64,000 nt of DNA from Albimonas pacifica (GTDB taxonomy: Bacteria; Pseudomonadota; Alphaproteobacteria; Rhodobacterales; Rhodobacteraceae). Each line of letters starts with the position of its first letter. Within the stretch, counting starts at the first letter, position 1. This document shows positions 40,826 through 49,111 of this stretch, in pieces. The position numbers were made by a program, and so were the translations under genes. The stretch is from NCBI RefSeq assembly GCF_900113695.1, contig NZ_FOQH01000009.1, positions 77,120 to 141,119 on the forward strand. Reading direction: 5' to 3'. The notes beneath the pieces were generated by a model. That model worked only from the letters and a program-made list of their open reading frames with translations, did no database searches and was not told the DNA's origin.

Positions 40826-41077
40826 ATGCCGAACCCGAGCATCAAGGACGAAGACGTCTACCAGGCCCTGCGCGACCAGGGCGCGAGCAAGGAAAAGGCG
40901 GCGCGCATCGCCAACGCGAAGGCGGCCGGCGACAAGCCGTCCCGCAAGGGCGGCAAGGCCTCGCCCTACGAGGACTGGACGGTCGAGGCGCTGCGCAGGC
41001 GCGCCGCCGAGCTCGACGTCTCCGGCCGCTCGAAGATGCGCAAGGCCGAGTTGATCGAGGCCCTTCGCGCCCGTTGA
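40826..41077 (+). CDS. Small Rho_N/SAP-type nucleic-acid-binding protein
   Basis: 83 residues. The C-terminal half (YEDWTVEALRRRAAELDVSG and SKMRKAELIEALRAR) is a Rho termination-factor N-terminal-like (SAP-like) helix-extended-loop-helix that binds nucleic acids. The N-terminal half is Lys/Ala-rich (ASKEKAARIANAKAAG). It lies 36 bases after the ABC-F gene on the same strand. Its target is unknown. Confidence 0.85.
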   Translation: MPNPSIKDEDVYQALRDQGASKEKAARIANAKAAGDKPSRKGGKASPYEDWTVEALRRRAAELDVSGRSKMRKAELIEALRAR

Positions 41078-41211
41078 CCGCCCCCGGCGGCGCCGCCGCC
41101 TCCCTGCGTCCACGCCGGCCGCAGGACCCGGTCGCCCCCGGCGCCCCCAGCTCGTCATCCGGCCATAGGCCCGCACTCGGCGGCGGCCCGGCCAGGCGCC
41201 GCCTCGACCCG

Positions 41212-41260
41212 GCGCCGCGGGCGCGCGGCGCCGGCCGGGCGCGACCCCGACGCGGCGCCT
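41212..41260 (+). repeat. Dispersed intergenic repeat, copy 1
   Basis: Starts GCGCCGCGGGCGC and has CGACGCGGCGCC exactly 36 bases after its first base, with a GCC-GGCCG-rich middle. Part of a family of at least six copies with the same fixed internal spacing. Confidence 0.65.
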
Positions 41261-41394
41261 CCGCCGCCCGCGACCGGGGTCGCGGCCAGTACCGTCAGGC
41301 AGCGGCCGGCCGCGGGAGGCGGCCCGCGCCGCGCGCGGAGCAGGCCCTGTCGTCAGCGGCCGGCGAGGGTCCGGCCCGGCGCCCCGCCCGCCCG

Positions 41395-41443
41395 GCGCCG
41401 CGGGCGGAGCCGCGCGGCCGGACGGGACCGCGACGCAGCGCCT
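41395..41443 (+). repeat. Dispersed intergenic repeat, copy 2
   Basis: GCGCCGCGGGCGGA at the left, CGACGCAGCGCC 36 bases on. Middle CCGCGCGGCCGG matches the copy at 56807. Confidence 0.7.
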
Positions 41444-41446
41444 CGT

Positions 41447-41803
41447 TCAGCCGCGAGGCGCGTCGAGGCCGGTGACCTCCGAGGGCGGGGCGAAGACGTC
41501 CACCGCGACCGTGTCCTCCAGCGCCTCGATGGCGTGGGGCACGCCGCCGGGCAGGCGCAGCAGGTCGCCGGGGCCGATCTCGTAGACCGTGGTCTCGCCC
41601 GGATGGCCCACCGTCAGGCGCAGGCGGCCGAGGATCACCAGGGTGAACTGCTCGTTGGGATGGCTGTGGGGCGGCAGCGACAGGCCCTTCGCGACGATCG
41701 CGTGCTGGATCATCGCCTGCTCGCCCTTCACCCGGCGCAGGATCGCGCCGGGGACCGGCTCCAGCCCCTCCATCTCGTCGAAAACGCTCTTCAGGCCCTG
41801 CAT
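41447..41803 (-). CDS. Small cupin-domain protein
   Basis: 118 residues forming one cupin barrel. Motif 1 HSHPNEQFTLVILG and motif 2 PGGVPHAIEAL give the usual metal-binding His/Glu set. Such single-cupin proteins may be isomerases, dioxygenases or small-molecule sensors; not assignable. Monocistronic on the minus strand, divergent from the retropepsin gene. Confidence 0.85.
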   Translation of the reverse strand: MQGLKSVFDEMEGLEPVPGAILRRVKGEQAMIQHAIVAKGLSLPPHSHPNEQFTLVILGRLRLTVGHPGETTVYEIGPGDLLRLPGGVPHAIEALEDTVAVDVFAPPSEVTGLDAPRG

Positions 41804-42031
41804 CGGTCCCTCCCCTGCCCGGCGCGCCGGCCCCGCGCCCGCGCCGCCGCCCGCAGGCTAGGCCGGGCGGCGCGCAGGGGGAAGGCCGGGCCGCGCGGCG
41901 CCCGGCGCGGGGCCCGGCGTGGGGCGGAGGAGCGAAAGGCGGGCGCGCCGCCCGGCGCCCTGCCGGCCCTCGCAGGGGCTTGCGGCCGGCGGGCGCTTGC
42001 GTTCCGCGCGCCTGCACCCGATGTTCCCCCC

Positions 42032-42622
42032 ATGGACGCACTCGACGGCATCGCGCTGGAGCGCCTGGTCTACCTGGTCCTGCTCCTGGGCGTGGTGCTC
42101 TCGGCGGTGGTCTCCGTCTATCGCGGCCGGATCGGCACGGGGCTTCGCGACGCGCTGCTCTGGGGCCTGATCTTCATCGGCTTCGTCGCCGTCTACGGCA
42201 TGCGCGAGGACCTGGCCGCCTCCCTCTCCCGCACCCAGGACCGGGTCGCGGCCTCGGGCGAGGTCGTCGTCCCCCGCAGCCCCGACGGCCATTTCCGGGT
42301 GCGCGCCCAGGTCGACGACGCGGAGGTGATCTTCCTGATCGACACCGGCGCCTCGGGCGTGGTGCTGACCGCCGACGACGCCCGCCGCGCGGGCTTCGAC
42401 CCCGACGAGCTCGCCTATACCGGCCGCGCCCAGACCGCCAACGGCGAGGTGCGCCTCGCCCCGATCCGCCTCGCCCGCCTCCGGCTGGGCGAGGTCGAGG
42501 CCGAGCGCTTCCGCGCCTCGGTCTCGGAGGGGCAGCTGTTCTCCTCCCTCCTCGGCATGGACTTCCTGCAGCGCTTCTCGCGGGTCACGGTCGAGGGCGA
42601 CCGGATGGTGCTGGAGCCCTGA
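42032..42622 (+). CDS. Membrane-anchored retropepsin-like aspartic protease
   Basis: 196 residues: two N-terminal membrane segments (LVYLVLLLGVVLSAVV and DALLWGLIFIGFVAVYG), then a periplasmic clan-AA aspartic protease domain with active site FLIDTGASG (Asp104), VVLTADDARRAGFD and LLGMDFLQRF. Retropepsins work as homodimers. This matches the small 'TIGR02281' family found across alphaproteobacteria, which I recall as uncharacterised. Convergent with the amidohydrolase gene. Confidence 0.9.
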   Translation: MDALDGIALERLVYLVLLLGVVLSAVVSVYRGRIGTGLRDALLWGLIFIGFVAVYGMREDLAASLSRTQDRVAASGEVVVPRSPDGHFRVRAQVDDAEVIFLIDTGASGVVLTADDARRAGFDPDELAYTGRAQTANGEVRLAPIRLARLRLGEVEAERFRASVSEGQLFSSLLGMDFLQRFSRVTVEGDRMVLEP

Positions 42623-42641
42623 GGCCGGCCTGCCCGCCGGC

Positions 42642-43856
42642 TCAGCCGATCCGGGAGACCTCCGCCAGCAGCCGCCCGCCGGCCGCGATCCGGCGGCCGT
42701 TCTTCCACACCTCGCGCCCGCCCGGGGCGCCGGCCACGGCCTCGGGCACGTGGGCGGCGGGGATCGTCACGAAATCGGCCGCGGCGCCGGGGCGGAAGCC
42801 GTAGTCGGCGAGACCCAGCGCCTTCGCTCCCGCCTCGGTGACGACGTCGAAGGCCATGGCGAGCTGCGCGTCGGTGTTGAAGCCCGAGCGATAGCCGATC
42901 ATCCGCGCCCGCCCCAGCATGTCGCCGTCGCCGTAGGGGGACCACGAATCCCGGATGTTGTCGCAGCCCGACCAGACCGTCGCCCCCGCCTCGCGCAGCA
43001 GCGCCACCGGCGGGAAGTTCCGCGCGCCGGGGGCGGTGGTCATGATCGCCACCCCGGCGGCGGCGATCCGCTCGGCCGCCTTGCGCTGCGCCGTGGGGTC
43101 GACGTCGCCCAGGCCATAGGCGTGGGAGACGCCGACCCGGCCCTGCATCCCCAGCGCGACCGTGCGCTCGCAGATCCGCTCGATCTCGAAGACGCCCAGC
43201 GTGCCGGTGTCGTGCAGGTGGATGTCGACCGGCGCGCCCCGCCGTTCGGCGAGGTCGAAGACCGCGTCGAGGTGCCCCTCGACGTCGCGGTCGAAGGTGG
43301 CGGGGTCGAGGCCGCCGACCACCTCGCAGCCCATCTCCAGCGCCGCGTCCATCATCCCGGCGACGCCCGGCGAGTGCAGGATGCCGTTCTGGGGAAAGGC
43401 GCAGAGCTGCAGGTCGATCAGGCCCGCATACTCTTCGCGCACCGAGAGCAGCGTCTCGACATGGCTCAGGCCCACGGTCAGGTCGATCATCAAGTGGCTG
43501 CGCATGCGGGTGGAGCCGTGGGCGAGGCAGAGCTCGAGCTGGCTGCGCGCCCGCGGCGCGAGGGGCGCGGCCTGCGCCAGGTTCTCGTGCTGGAAGGCCA
43601 CCCGCTCGTGCACGTCGAAGCCGTCGGTGCAGGGCTTGTAGGGGAACCAGGCGTCGCCCCAGAAGGAGGTGTCGAGGTGGATGTGCCCCTCGACGAAGCC
43701 CGGCGCCACGAGGGCGCCCGCGAAATCCACCGTGCCGCCGGCCTCGGGGCGCGGCGCGCCGGGCGGCAGGATCGCCTCGATCCGGCCGCCGGTCACGGCG
43801 AAGGCGGCGCGGGTGCCGTCAGGGAGCAGGGCGTTCTCGAAGATCAGGTCGGTCAC
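42642..43856 (-). CDS. Cytosine-deaminase-like amidohydrolase
   Basis: 404-residue metal-dependent amidohydrolase. Metal ligands: His pair in VEGHIHLDTS, PVDIHLHDTG, VSHAYGLGD, and the Asp in WSGCDNIRDSWSPYG. The last phrase and the overall length resemble cytosine deaminase/CodA relatives that act on cyclic amidines; the substrate is not certain. The start is the GTG at 43856, since the protein begins TDLIFENALLPDG there and the upstream sequence is noncoding; a GGAG is placed about 13 bases upstream. Downstream of a TIM-barrel isomerase gene, separated by repeats. Confidence 0.83.
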   Translation of the reverse strand: MTDLIFENALLPDGTRAAFAVTGGRIEAILPPGAPRPEAGGTVDFAGALVAPGFVEGHIHLDTSFWGDAWFPYKPCTDGFDVHERVAFQHENLAQAAPLAPRARSQLELCLAHGSTRMRSHLMIDLTVGLSHVETLLSVREEYAGLIDLQLCAFPQNGILHSPGVAGMMDAALEMGCEVVGGLDPATFDRDVEGHLDAVFDLAERRGAPVDIHLHDTGTLGVFEIERICERTVALGMQGRVGVSHAYGLGDVDPTAQRKAAERIAAAGVAIMTTAPGARNFPPVALLREAGATVWSGCDNIRDSWSPYGDGDMLGRARMIGYRSGFNTDAQLAMAFDVVTEAGAKALGLADYGFRPGAAADFVTIPAAHVPEAVAGAPGGREVWKNGRRIAAGGRLLAEVSRIG

Positions 43857-44064
43857 GGGGGGGCGGGCTCCGGCGGCTGGGATCGGGGGCGGGCCCGCGC
43901 AGGCTAGAGCCTCGCCGGCGGCGAGGAAACCGCTCCGCGCGCGGAAGCGCCGCGTCGGGCCGGGCGCCCGGCCCGGGCGGTCCGCCCGCGGCGCATCGCG
44001 GCCGAGCCGCCCGGGACCCCGGCCGCGGGCCGGCGACGGGGCCCCCGGGCGCGCCCGTCGACCC

Positions 44065-44115
44065 GCGCCGCGGGCGGACCCGCGCGATGGGCGCACGGCC
44101 CGACGCGGCGGCGCC
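44065..44115 (+). repeat. Dispersed intergenic repeat, copy 3
   Basis: GCGCCGCGGGCGGACC at the left and GGCCCGACGCGGCG starting four bases before the 36-base offset. Nearly identical in both ends to copy 4. Confidence 0.75.
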
Positions 44116-44204
44116 TGCGCGCGGGGCCGGGGACGGCGCCCCGGGGCCGGGCCCGCCGCCCGCGGCAGGCCTGCGACGGCGCCCGCAGGCGCCGCCCGGG
44201 CCGC

Positions 44205-44260
44205 GCGCCGCGGGCGGACCCTCGGCACGGGCGCGCGGCCCGACGCGGCGCTCCGCCGCC
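44205..44260 (+). repeat. Dispersed intergenic repeat, copy 4
   Basis: GCGCCGCGGGCGGACC, then CGACGCGGCG 36 bases after the start, then TCCGCCGCC. In register with copy 3 over the full length. Confidence 0.75.
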
Positions 44261-44294
44261 GGCGGCGCGCGCAGCGCCCGCCGGCCGCGCAAGC

Positions 44295-45104
44295 TCAGAC
44301 CGCGACGCCCAGCTCGACCAGGTGGCGCGCGCCTTCGGGCAGGTCGGCGCGGTCCTTCAGCTCCAGGATCAGGCGCGCCCCGGGAGCGTGCTCGGCGATC
44401 GCGGCGAACAACGGCTTCCACGCGATCCGCCCCTGCCCCGGCGCCCAGTGCCGGTCCGCCCAGCCGTCCACGTCCTGCACGTGGACATGGCGCAGCCGCG
44501 CCCCGGCGGTCAGCACGTGCAGGTCCGTCGGCCGCCCGCCCCGCGCCACATGGGCGTATTCCGCGTGCCCGGTGTCGAGCGAGACGAAGACCGGCGCCGG
44601 CGCCAGCGCGTCGACCAGCGCCACGCGGTCGGCGGGGTCCTTGTCCTCGACGTTCTCGATCACGAGCTCCACGCCCAGCTCGACGGCGCGCGCCAGCACC
44701 GGGGCCAGCAGCTCGGCGCAGCGGGCGATCAGGCCCTCGCGCCCGCCCGGCATCAGCACGAGGTTGTCGTGGCTCCAGGTGGTGAAGGGCGAGTGGGCGA
44801 CCATCTGGCTCGCCCCCAGCCGGCCCGCCGCCTCCAGCCCCTGCATGAGGCGGCGGCGCGCGAAGGCCTGCGCCTCGGGATCCCAGGCGGCGAGGTCGAC
44901 GTTGAAGAACGGGCCGTGGATGCCCAGGCGCCCCGACCAGCCGTCGAGCGCCCGCTTCGCCGCCGCGACCAGCGGCGCGGGATCCTCGAGCGCGGCGGGC
45001 AGGAACCAGTCCTGGATCTCGAGGTCCCGGTCGCGCTCGCGCAGCCAGTCGACATGGGCGGGGATCTCGGCCGTCATCATCGCGGCCCCGAGAACGAGGG
45101 TCAT
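44295..45104 (-). CDS. Sugar-phosphate isomerase/epimerase-type TIM barrel protein
   Basis: 269-residue AP-endonuclease-2 superfamily TIM barrel. LGIHGPFFNVDLA, ELVIENVEDKDP, VSLDTGHAEYAH and HVHVQDVDG provide the typical metal-binding Glu/Asp/His set. Members are sugar isomerases, inosose dehydratases or related; no assignment. The ATG at 45104 begins MTLVLGAAMMTAEIP. Monocistronic-looking. Confidence 0.85.
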   Translation of the reverse strand: MTLVLGAAMMTAEIPAHVDWLRERDRDLEIQDWFLPAALEDPAPLVAAAKRALDGWSGRLGIHGPFFNVDLAAWDPEAQAFARRRLMQGLEAAGRLGASQMVAHSPFTTWSHDNLVLMPGGREGLIARCAELLAPVLARAVELGVELVIENVEDKDPADRVALVDALAPAPVFVSLDTGHAEYAHVARGGRPTDLHVLTAGARLRHVHVQDVDGWADRHWAPGQGRIAWKPLFAAIAEHAPGARLILELKDRADLPEGARHLVELGVAV

Positions 45105-45233
45105 GGGCAGGCTCCTGTCAGCTCGCCCCCTTCCACGCCCCGAAGACGACGGGGGCGTGACGGGACGAAGAAGGTTGCGCGACGCCGGCGCCCGGGCCTC
45201 CGCCGTCGGCGCGGCCGCGGGGCGGCGCCGGGC

Positions 45234-45698
45234 TCAGCCCCCGCTTTCGGCGCGCTTCACCCAGCGGCCGCCGTCCTGCGCCCAGTAGACCGCCTTCATC
45301 CCGCCCGAGGAGACCTCGCGCCAGGCCGCGCGGGCGCGGTCCTTGGCGGGCGCGTCGGCGTCGTCGAACATCAGCACCACCCGCTCGAAGCCCGCGAACT
45401 CGGGCACGTCGGGGGCGGCGCCGTCGACCAGCATCAGCACGTCGGGGCGGTTGGGGGTCTCGCGCCCGGCGGTGAGGTAGATGGGCTGCGCCTCGGGGAA
45501 GCCGTCCTCGGGGGCGCCGTGGGGGAGGAAGGACTCCTCGCGATAGGTCCACAGCCGCTGGTTCAGCGCCGAAACCCGCGCCTTGGAGCCCGCGCGCACG
45601 CAGACCCGCCAGCCGCGGGCGAGGCATTTCTCCAGGATCTCCGGCGCCGCCGCCTCCAGCGCCGTGTCGGTGAGGTGGTAGAACCAGGCCTCGGCCAT
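45234..45698 (-). CDS. holC: DNA polymerase III chi subunit
   Basis: 154-residue chi subunit linking the clamp loader to single-strand DNA-binding protein. WFYHLTDTALEAAAPEILEKCLARGW at the start, LWTYREESFLPHG with the typical phrase, and PIYLTAGRETPNRPDVLMLVDG are family features. It follows pepA on the same strand, as in many proteobacteria, but a strong hairpin lies between the two. Confidence 0.93.
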   Translation of the reverse strand: MAEAWFYHLTDTALEAAAPEILEKCLARGWRVCVRAGSKARVSALNQRLWTYREESFLPHGAPEDGFPEAQPIYLTAGRETPNRPDVLMLVDGAAPDVPEFAGFERVVLMFDDADAPAKDRARAAWREVSSGGMKAVYWAQDGGRWVKRAESGG

Positions 45699-45757
45699 GC
45701 GTCTTGCGACCTCTCGATGCGCTCCGCGATCCGGGCGCCGGCCGGGCCCGGCCCGGC

Positions 45758-45792
45758 GCGGTCTCGGGGGGCTCGACGCCCCCCGAGACCGC
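45758..45792 (-). terminator. Strong hairpin between pepA and holC
   Basis: Perfect 15-bp stem (45758-45772 with 45778-45792) around a five-base loop, 26 bases past the pepA stop. No T-run. It probably reduces read-through from pepA to holC or protects the pepA transcript end. Confidence 0.6.
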
Positions 45793-45817
45793 CCCGCCGC
45801 GCCGGGGCGCGCGGACC

Positions 45818-47308
45818 TCAGCCCTTCTCGCGCCCTTTCACCAGCGCGTCCACCGCCCGCACGCCCCAGCCGGTCGCGCCGCGGGGCGCGAGGTCGGTGG
45901 CCTCGGACATCAGCGCCACGCCGGCGATGTCGACATGGATCCACGGCACCTCGTCCTTGACGAAGCGCTTGAGGAACTGGGCCGCGGTGATCGAGCCCGC
46001 GGGCCGCCCGCCGGTGTTCTTGATGTCGGCGAGGCGCGACTTGATCTGCTTGTCGAAGGCCGGGTCCATCGGCAGGCGCCAGGCCTTCTCCCCGGCCGCC
46101 TTCGCCGCCGCGCCGAACTCGTCGGCGAAGGCGTCGTCGTTGGCGAAGTAGCCCGCGTACTGGTGGCCCAGCGCGATGATCATCGCCCCCGTCAGGGTGG
46201 CGAAGTTCATCATCACCGCGGGCTTGAACCGCTCCTGCGCGTACCAGAGCACGTCGGCGAGCACGAGGCGCCCCTCGGCGTCGGTGTTGATCACCTCGAT
46301 CGTGTCGCCCTTCATCGACTTCACGATGTCGCCGGGGCGCTGCGCCTTGCCGTCGGGCATGTTCTCGACCAGCCCGACCAGCCCCACCACGTTGGCCTTC
46401 GCGCCGCGCAGGGCGAGCGCGCGCATCACGCCCGCCACCAGGCCGGCGCCGCCCATGTCCATGGTCATCTCTTCCATGCCGCCCGCGGGCTTGAGCGAGA
46501 TGCCGCCGGTGTCGAAGACCACGCCCTTGCCGACCAGCGCGATCGGCGCCTCGTCGCCGCCGCCCTTCCAGGACATGACCACGACCTTGGAGGGCTGGCA
46601 GGAGCCCTCGCCCACCCCCAGCAGCGCCCGCATCCCGAGCGACTTCAGGTCGGCCTCCTCGAGGATCTCGACCTCCAGCCCCAGCTCGCCCATGGCGGCG
46701 AGGCGGGCGGCGAACTCCTCGGTGCCCAGCACGTTGGCGGGCTCGTTGACCAGATCGCGGGTGAAGAACACGCCCTCGGCCACCGCCATGTCGTCGCGCG
46801 CGGCGCGGGAGACCTTCTCGGGCGCGTCGGCGTAGAGGCGGACCTCGCCGCGCTCGGTCTTCTCGTCCTCGCCGGTCTTGTAGACGTCGAAGCCGTAGGC
46901 GCGCAGCGCCATGCCGAAGGCGAGGGCGGCGGCGATCCCGGGCTCGCCGGTCCCGCCCGCGAAGACCGAGATCCCCTTCTTCGCGGCCTTGCCGGAAACG
47001 GCGGCCGAGACCGCGCCGCCGGCCTTGCGCGCATCCTCGACCGAGGGCTCGGCCCCCAGCGAGACCAGCAGCAGCGCGTCGGCGGCGAGGCCCGCGGGAG
47101 CGGGGAAGCGGATCAGGTCGCCGGGCTTGCCCTTCCACTCGGCGGCGGCGACGGCGCGGGTCAGGCCGCCGCCCATGGCGGCGTCGGCGGCGGCCGCGGC
47201 GGGGGTCAGGGCGTCGGGGCCGAGCGCCAGGACCACGACGGTCCCGCCGGCGGCGGCCAGCGCGCCCTCTTCCTCGGTCTCGAACTCGATCTCGATCGGC
47301 GCGCTCAT
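45818..47308 (-). CDS. pepA: Leucyl aminopeptidase (M17)
   Basis: 496-residue cytosolic dimetal aminopeptidase, hexameric in the family. Metal/catalytic phrases: LVGKGVVFDTGGISLKP (catalytic Lys and Asp), MDMGGAGLVAG and the signature NTDAEGRLVLADVL. The N-terminal 170 residues are the non-catalytic domain. E. coli PepA also binds DNA in Xer recombination; that role cannot be inferred here. Divergent from lptF across a 651-bp repeat-rich gap, the order typical of proteobacteria. Confidence 0.95.
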   Translation of the reverse strand: MSAPIEIEFETEEEGALAAAGGTVVVLALGPDALTPAAAAADAAMGGGLTRAVAAAEWKGKPGDLIRFPAPAGLAADALLLVSLGAEPSVEDARKAGGAVSAAVSGKAAKKGISVFAGGTGEPGIAAALAFGMALRAYGFDVYKTGEDEKTERGEVRLYADAPEKVSRAARDDMAVAEGVFFTRDLVNEPANVLGTEEFAARLAAMGELGLEVEILEEADLKSLGMRALLGVGEGSCQPSKVVVMSWKGGGDEAPIALVGKGVVFDTGGISLKPAGGMEEMTMDMGGAGLVAGVMRALALRGAKANVVGLVGLVENMPDGKAQRPGDIVKSMKGDTIEVINTDAEGRLVLADVLWYAQERFKPAVMMNFATLTGAMIIALGHQYAGYFANDDAFADEFGAAAKAAGEKAWRLPMDPAFDKQIKSRLADIKNTGGRPAGSITAAQFLKRFVKDEVPWIHVDIAGVALMSEATDLAPRGATGWGVRAVDALVKGREKG

Positions 47309-47959
47309 CTTCGGCCCTCCCCGGCGCTTCTTGCGATGATGTCGAAGACAGACCTAGCCCCGCGAGGCGCCCCTTGCCAGCGCCGCAGGGTCGCGGCGCG
47401 ACGTCGCTGGCCGCGCGCGGGCGGCCCCCCGCCGCGCCCCGCGCGGGCGGCGGAGGCGCCGCGCGACGCGCCCGCCCCGGGGCGGGCGTCCGTCCCGCGG
47501 CGCGCGGGACCGCTCCGCCTGGGGCGAGCGGCGCGGGACGCCGCCGGCCCGCCCCGAAGCCCCTCCGCGGGTCTGCGCCGCGGGCCGGGCGCCGGCCCCG
47601 GGCGGCGACCGTCGCGCGGCGCGGCGCGCCCTGCGCCCCGGGGTGCGCGTGGCGGGGCGGCCCCCGCCCGCCCAAGGCGCGCCGCGTCGGCCTGTGCCGC
47701 GGGCCGAGCGCCTGCCCCCCGCGATGTCCGTCGCGCGGCGCGGCGCAACGCGGATCCCGGGGCACGCGCGCCGGGCACCGTCCCCGAACGCGACCCGCGC
47801 CGCGGCCGGGAACGCGCCGCGGGCCGGACGCCGGCCCCGGGCGGGCGCGCGGCGCGGCGCCTCGGCTCGGGGCGGGACGCGAGGGGCACGCGGCGGGGCG
47901 CCCCGGGGGCGCGAGCGGGCGTGATCGGGGCCGTCTTGCCTCCGCCCCGCGGCGAGCGC
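47309..47959. other. Repeat-rich divergent region between pepA and lptF
   Basis: The longest gene-free stretch in the window (651 bases), nearly all G+C. It holds a four-unit degenerate tandem repeat of about 120-bp period (see 47456-47860). The pepA and lptF promoters must be here, but no clear -35/-10 pair is visible; the first 30 bases next to pepA (TTGCGATGATGTCGAAGAC) are the only lower-GC part. Confidence 0.55.
47456..47860 (+). repeat. Degenerate tandem repeat, about 120-bp period, four units
   Basis: Units begin with GCGCCGCG or GTGCCGCG at 47456, 47575, 47694 and 47814 (steps of 119, 119 and 120). Units 2 and 3 both continue CGGGCC...GTCGCGCGGCGCGGCGC, with the second phrase at the same offset, and the inter-unit parts also align. 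The start motif is the same as in the dispersed repeat family. Confidence 0.6.
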
Positions 47960-49111
47960 ATGTTCCGCCCCATGCGCGGCGTCGCCTCCCGATACGTGAT
48001 CTCCCAGATCCTCGGCCCCTTCGGCCTGTTCTCGCTGGTCCTGCTGGGGCTGGTGTGGCTGACGCAGTCGCTCAGGGTGATCGAGACGGTGGTCGCCTCG
48101 GGCCAGTCGGCGGCCGTGTTCCTGGAATTCGCCGCCCTGCTGCTGCCGGTGGTGATCTCGATGATCCTGCCGGTCGCGGGCTTCGCGGCCTCCCTCTACG
48201 CCCTGAACCGGATGTTCATGGACTCGGAGGTCGTGGTGCTGATGGCCGCGGGCATGTCGCGCCTGCGCCTCGCGCGTCCCGTGCTGATCTTCGGCCTGGG
48301 CGTGATGACGGCGATGTTCGTCGTCACCCTCTACCTGATGCCCACCGCCAGCCGCGAGCTGCGCGACCGCATGGCCGAGGCCGGCGCCGACGTCGCCGGC
48401 GCCCTGCTGCGCGAGGGCGAGTTCCTCAACCCCGCCGACGGCGTCACCGTCTACGTCCGCCGCGCCGGCCGCGACGGGCAGATGGCGGGCCTCTTCGTGC
48501 AGGACGACCGCGACGCCGACAGCCGCGTCACCTACACCGCCCAGCGCGCCGCCCTGGTGCGCACCGAGGCCGGCCCCCGGCTGGTGATGTTCGAAGGCGC
48601 CGCCCAGCGCTTCGACCGCGAGCAGCGCACCCTCTCGGTGCTCGCCTTCGACAAGCTGGTCTACGACCTCGCCCCCCTGATGCGCACCGGCGACGAGCGC
48701 CGGCTGCGCCCCTCGGAGCACTACTTCTGGGACCTGGTGGCCCCGAGCGAGGCGGTCCTCGACGGGCGCGAGCGCGACGAGTTCGTGGCCGAGGGGCACG
48801 AGCAGCTCTCCTCCCCGCTCTACGCCGTCGCCCTGCCCCTGATCGCCATGGCCGCCCTGCTGGGCCCGGGCTTCCGGCGGCGCGGCTACGGCAAGCGGCT
48901 CGCCGCGGGCGTGGCGCTGGCGGCGCTGTGCCGGCTGCTGGGGGTGGCGGCGAAGTCGACCACCGCCTCCTTCGCGCTGGCCTGGCCGGTGATGTATCTG
49001 GTGCCGGTCCTGGGGGCCGCGCTGGCGCTCGTGGTGCTTTGGCGCGGCATTCCCCAGCGACGCCAGCCCGCCCCCGACCCGGAGCCCGAGACCCCGGCGG
49101 AGGCCGCATGA
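47960..49111 (+). CDS. lptF: LPS export permease LptF
   Basis: 383-residue inner-membrane subunit of the LptB2FG ABC exporter moving lipopolysaccharide to the outer membrane. Three N-terminal and three C-terminal membrane segments flank a periplasmic beta-jellyroll (about 130-270). Family phrases: LRVIETVVASGQS, ALNRMFMDSEVVVLMAAGMS, and SSPLYAVALPLIAMAALLG. The ATG at 47960 is used; a second at 47972 is possible. Its stop overlaps the lptG start by four bases. Confidence 0.94.
   Translation: MFRPMRGVASRYVISQILGPFGLFSLVLLGLVWLTQSLRVIETVVASGQSAAVFLEFAALLLPVVISMILPVAGFAASLYALNRMFMDSEVVVLMAAGMSRLRLARPVLIFGLGVMTAMFVVTLYLMPTASRELRDRMAEAGADVAGALLREGEFLNPADGVTVYVRRAGRDGQMAGLFVQDDRDADSRVTYTAQRAALVRTEAGPRLVMFEGAAQRFDREQRTLSVLAFDKLVYDLAPLMRTGDERRLRPSEHYFWDLVAPSEAVLDGRERDEFVAEGHEQLSSPLYAVALPLIAMAALLGPGFRRRGYGKRLAAGVALAALCRLLGVAAKSTTASFALAWPVMYLVPVLGAALALVVLWRGIPQRRQPAPDPEPETPAEAA

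Larger units (their letters stand above)
41078..41446. other. Repeat-bearing intergenic stretch between Rho_N and cupin genes
   Basis: 369 bases in a convergent space, holding two copies of the dispersed repeat (41212-41260 and 41395-41443). No gene seen. Confidence 0.6.
43857..44294. other. Repeat-rich intergenic stretch between isomerase and amidohydrolase genes
   Basis: 438 bases of about 85% or more G+C. It contains two closely matching copies of the dispersed repeat (44065-44115 and 44205-44260) 140 bases apart, plus a fragment in the opposite orientation near 43978-44004. No gene is credible here. Confidence 0.6.

Noticed and set aside
43857-44294. Open frames in the repeat-rich gap as small proteins
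   Set aside because: All frames are open because of extreme GC; none has a ribosome site or non-repetitive composition.
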